This document shows, in pieces, positions 63,361 through 64,000 of a stretch of 64,000 bases of DNA. How positions within the stretch are numbered: position 1 is the first letter of the stretch; each line of letters begins with the position of its first letter. The position numbers and the translations under genes are program-made. The notes below the pieces were generated by a model that worked only from the letters and a program-made list of their open reading frames with translations, was not told the origin of the DNA and did not search any database. The stretch is taken from positions 62,001 to 126,000 of the forward strand of contig PBYI01000056.1 in NCBI GenBank assembly GCA_002729525.1. The letters are read 5' to 3'. This DNA is from Nocardioides sp. (GTDB lineage: Bacteria > Actinomycetota > Actinomycetes > Propionibacteriales > Nocardioidaceae).

Positions 63361-63840
63361 TCAGCCGCCGGGGCGGGCCGGGTCGGCCGAGGTGACCTCG
63401 ACGGTGTCGAGGACGGCCTCGAACACGTCGCACAGGTCGGCGTAGTCGTCGCGGTCGACGGCGGCGGTGACGGTGACGCCGTGCCCGTCGAGCAGCCAGG
63501 CCCACTGCTCGCAGAGCACGTCGGCGCGGCCGACGCGGTGGGCGAAGCGGCGGTAGGCGACGTCGTGGCCCTCGAGGTCGAGCAGGTCGTCGTCCTCCAC
63601 CACCAGGTCGTCGAGCACCCGGAGGGCCTCGTCGAGCACCCCGTCGCGCCAGGCGTCGAGGGAGTCGGTGTCGGGCACCGGCACGCACCGGACCGTGATC
63701 TCGGGGTGGACGCCGGCCGCGGAGCGGTGGGGCGCCCGGGCTGCGGCGAGGACGCCCCGGTCGGGGTCGCGCCGCCGCTGCCAGCGGTCGGGGAGGGACA
63801 GGCGGACGCGGGGGGCTGCGGTCGTGGTCGAGGAGGTCAT
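63361..63840 (-). CDS. Hypothetical protein, 159 residues
   Basis: A protein of 159 residues with an alpha/beta pattern: MTSSTTTAAPRVRLSLPDRW, HPEITVRCVPVPDTDSLDAW, RDGVLDEALRVLDDLVVEDD, then DVLCEQWAWLLDGHGVTVTA and DLCDVFEAVLDTVEVTSADP. The alternation of strands and helices with TVTAAVDRDDYADL resembles PsbP-like or LpqN-type fold proteins found with ESX loci, but this is only a resemblance. It is the first gene of the three-gene unit; the ATG at 63840 follows ACGCATGACCTCC-like sequence. Confidence 0.55.
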   Translation of the reverse strand: MTSSTTTAAPRVRLSLPDRWQRRRDPDRGVLAAARAPHRSAAGVHPEITVRCVPVPDTDSLDAWRDGVLDEALRVLDDLVVEDDDLLDLEGHDVAYRRFAHRVGRADVLCEQWAWLLDGHGVTVTAAVDRDDYADLCDVFEAVLDTVEVTSADPARPGG

Positions 63841-63890
63841 GCGTGGACCCTGCTCGCCGCAGCGGGGGTGCGAAACGACGGATGCTCGAG

Positions 63891-63929
63891 CCTGTGGACA
63901 GTCGCCTCCGACGGCCCGTCGTCCACAGG
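63891..63929. repeat. Inverted repeat CCTGTGGAC...GTCCACAGG
   Basis: CCTGTGGAC (63891-63899) and GTCCACAGG (63921-63929) are a perfect 9-bp pair, 21 bp apart, in the intergenic region between divergent genes at 63840 and 63980. Each arm resembles a DnaA box, so it may be a regulatory site for either gene. Confidence 0.45.
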
Positions 63930-63979
63930 CCGTCGGCGGATGACTTGGGTCAGCGCCCGCGGACCGCGACAATGACGCC

Positions 63980-64000
63980 GTGGACCCCGAGACCCCCCGC
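63980..64000 (+). CDS. Start of a further gene, cut by the window edge
   Basis: GTG at 63980 opens a frame of seven codons reading MDPETPR before the window ends. GACAAT lies six bases upstream, the leaderless promoter arrangement seen at other genes here. Nothing else can be said. Confidence 0.35.

Noticed and set aside
1..64000. CRISPR array
   Set aside because: No regularly spaced repeats of 24-40 bases with unique spacers were seen; the short tandem repeats found are 12 bp without spacers.

Overview
The window comes from a high-GC actinobacterium. Many genes start with GTG, long open frames lie on the opposite strand of real genes, several promoters look leaderless, and the gene content (molybdate ABC system, malyl-CoA lyase pair, large LuxR/LAL regulator, B12-switched class I ribonucleotide reductase) fits the Nocardioidaceae, most likely Nocardioides or a close relative. 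That assignment is an inference from sequence style and gene families.

Positions 1-27717 are the right-hand part of a siphovirus-type prophage whose left end lies outside the window. It ends in a tRNA-Gly(CCC) gene (27718-27793, minus strand), the probable attachment site. Read right to left, the prophage has an integrase (26370-27614, minus), then the only two rightward genes, an HTH repressor and an ImmA/IrrE-type HEXXH protein. A 290-bp divergent switch region follows, with seven TGTCC[A/G] half-sites. From there one long leftward unit begins: Cro-like and excisionase-like regulators, then about 25 small overlapping early genes. Many of these encode Cys-rich putative zinc-ribbon proteins; others are a J-domain-like protein, a nucleotidyltransferase-like protein, a C5-cytosine methyltransferase, an ASCH protein flanked by two related HTH proteins, a replication-initiator-like protein carrying three 12-bp-spaced TCACGTGA palindromes, a DnaQ-like exonuclease and an HNH nuclease. 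One HEXXH gene is frameshifted. The late block is conventional: HNH, TerS, TerL, portal, MuF-like protein, scaffold, decoration protein, major capsid protein, connector proteins and the start of the tail genes.

Positions 27840-48701 are host chromosome: an SGNH esterase, dCTP deaminase, an iron-box-preceded siderophore-interacting flavoprotein, a secreted S15-type peptidase/esterase, a minus-strand group (small basic peptide, DUF4097-type protein, ribbon-helix-helix protein with twin operators), a sodium:solute symporter with a small membrane partner, a very long iron-sulfur reductase with a repetitive disordered tail, a secreted amidohydrolase-like protein, a secreted repeat protein, a TOBE regulator with modABC, and a patatin-like lipase.

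Positions 48702-54450 centre on a cobalamin riboswitch that precedes nrdB and nrdA. The nrdA product stops just after its Tyr-Tyr motif and lacks the usual C-terminal redox cysteines. A separate 38-codon gene 92 bp downstream, with its own ribosome binding site, encodes a peptide that looks like exactly that missing cysteine tail. This apparent split ribonucleotide reductase is the most unusual feature of the window. On the opposite strand follow a protein of unknown function, a CcdA-like membrane protein and a thioredoxin-like lipoprotein.

Positions 54451-64000 hold two tandem malyl-CoA-lyase/CitE-family genes, a DUF1992 protein, a dienelactone hydrolase, a nitroreductase, a 47-residue basic protein, an ATP-binding LuxR-family regulator, and a tight three-gene operon of unknown function. 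Intergenic regions here hold several strong hairpins.
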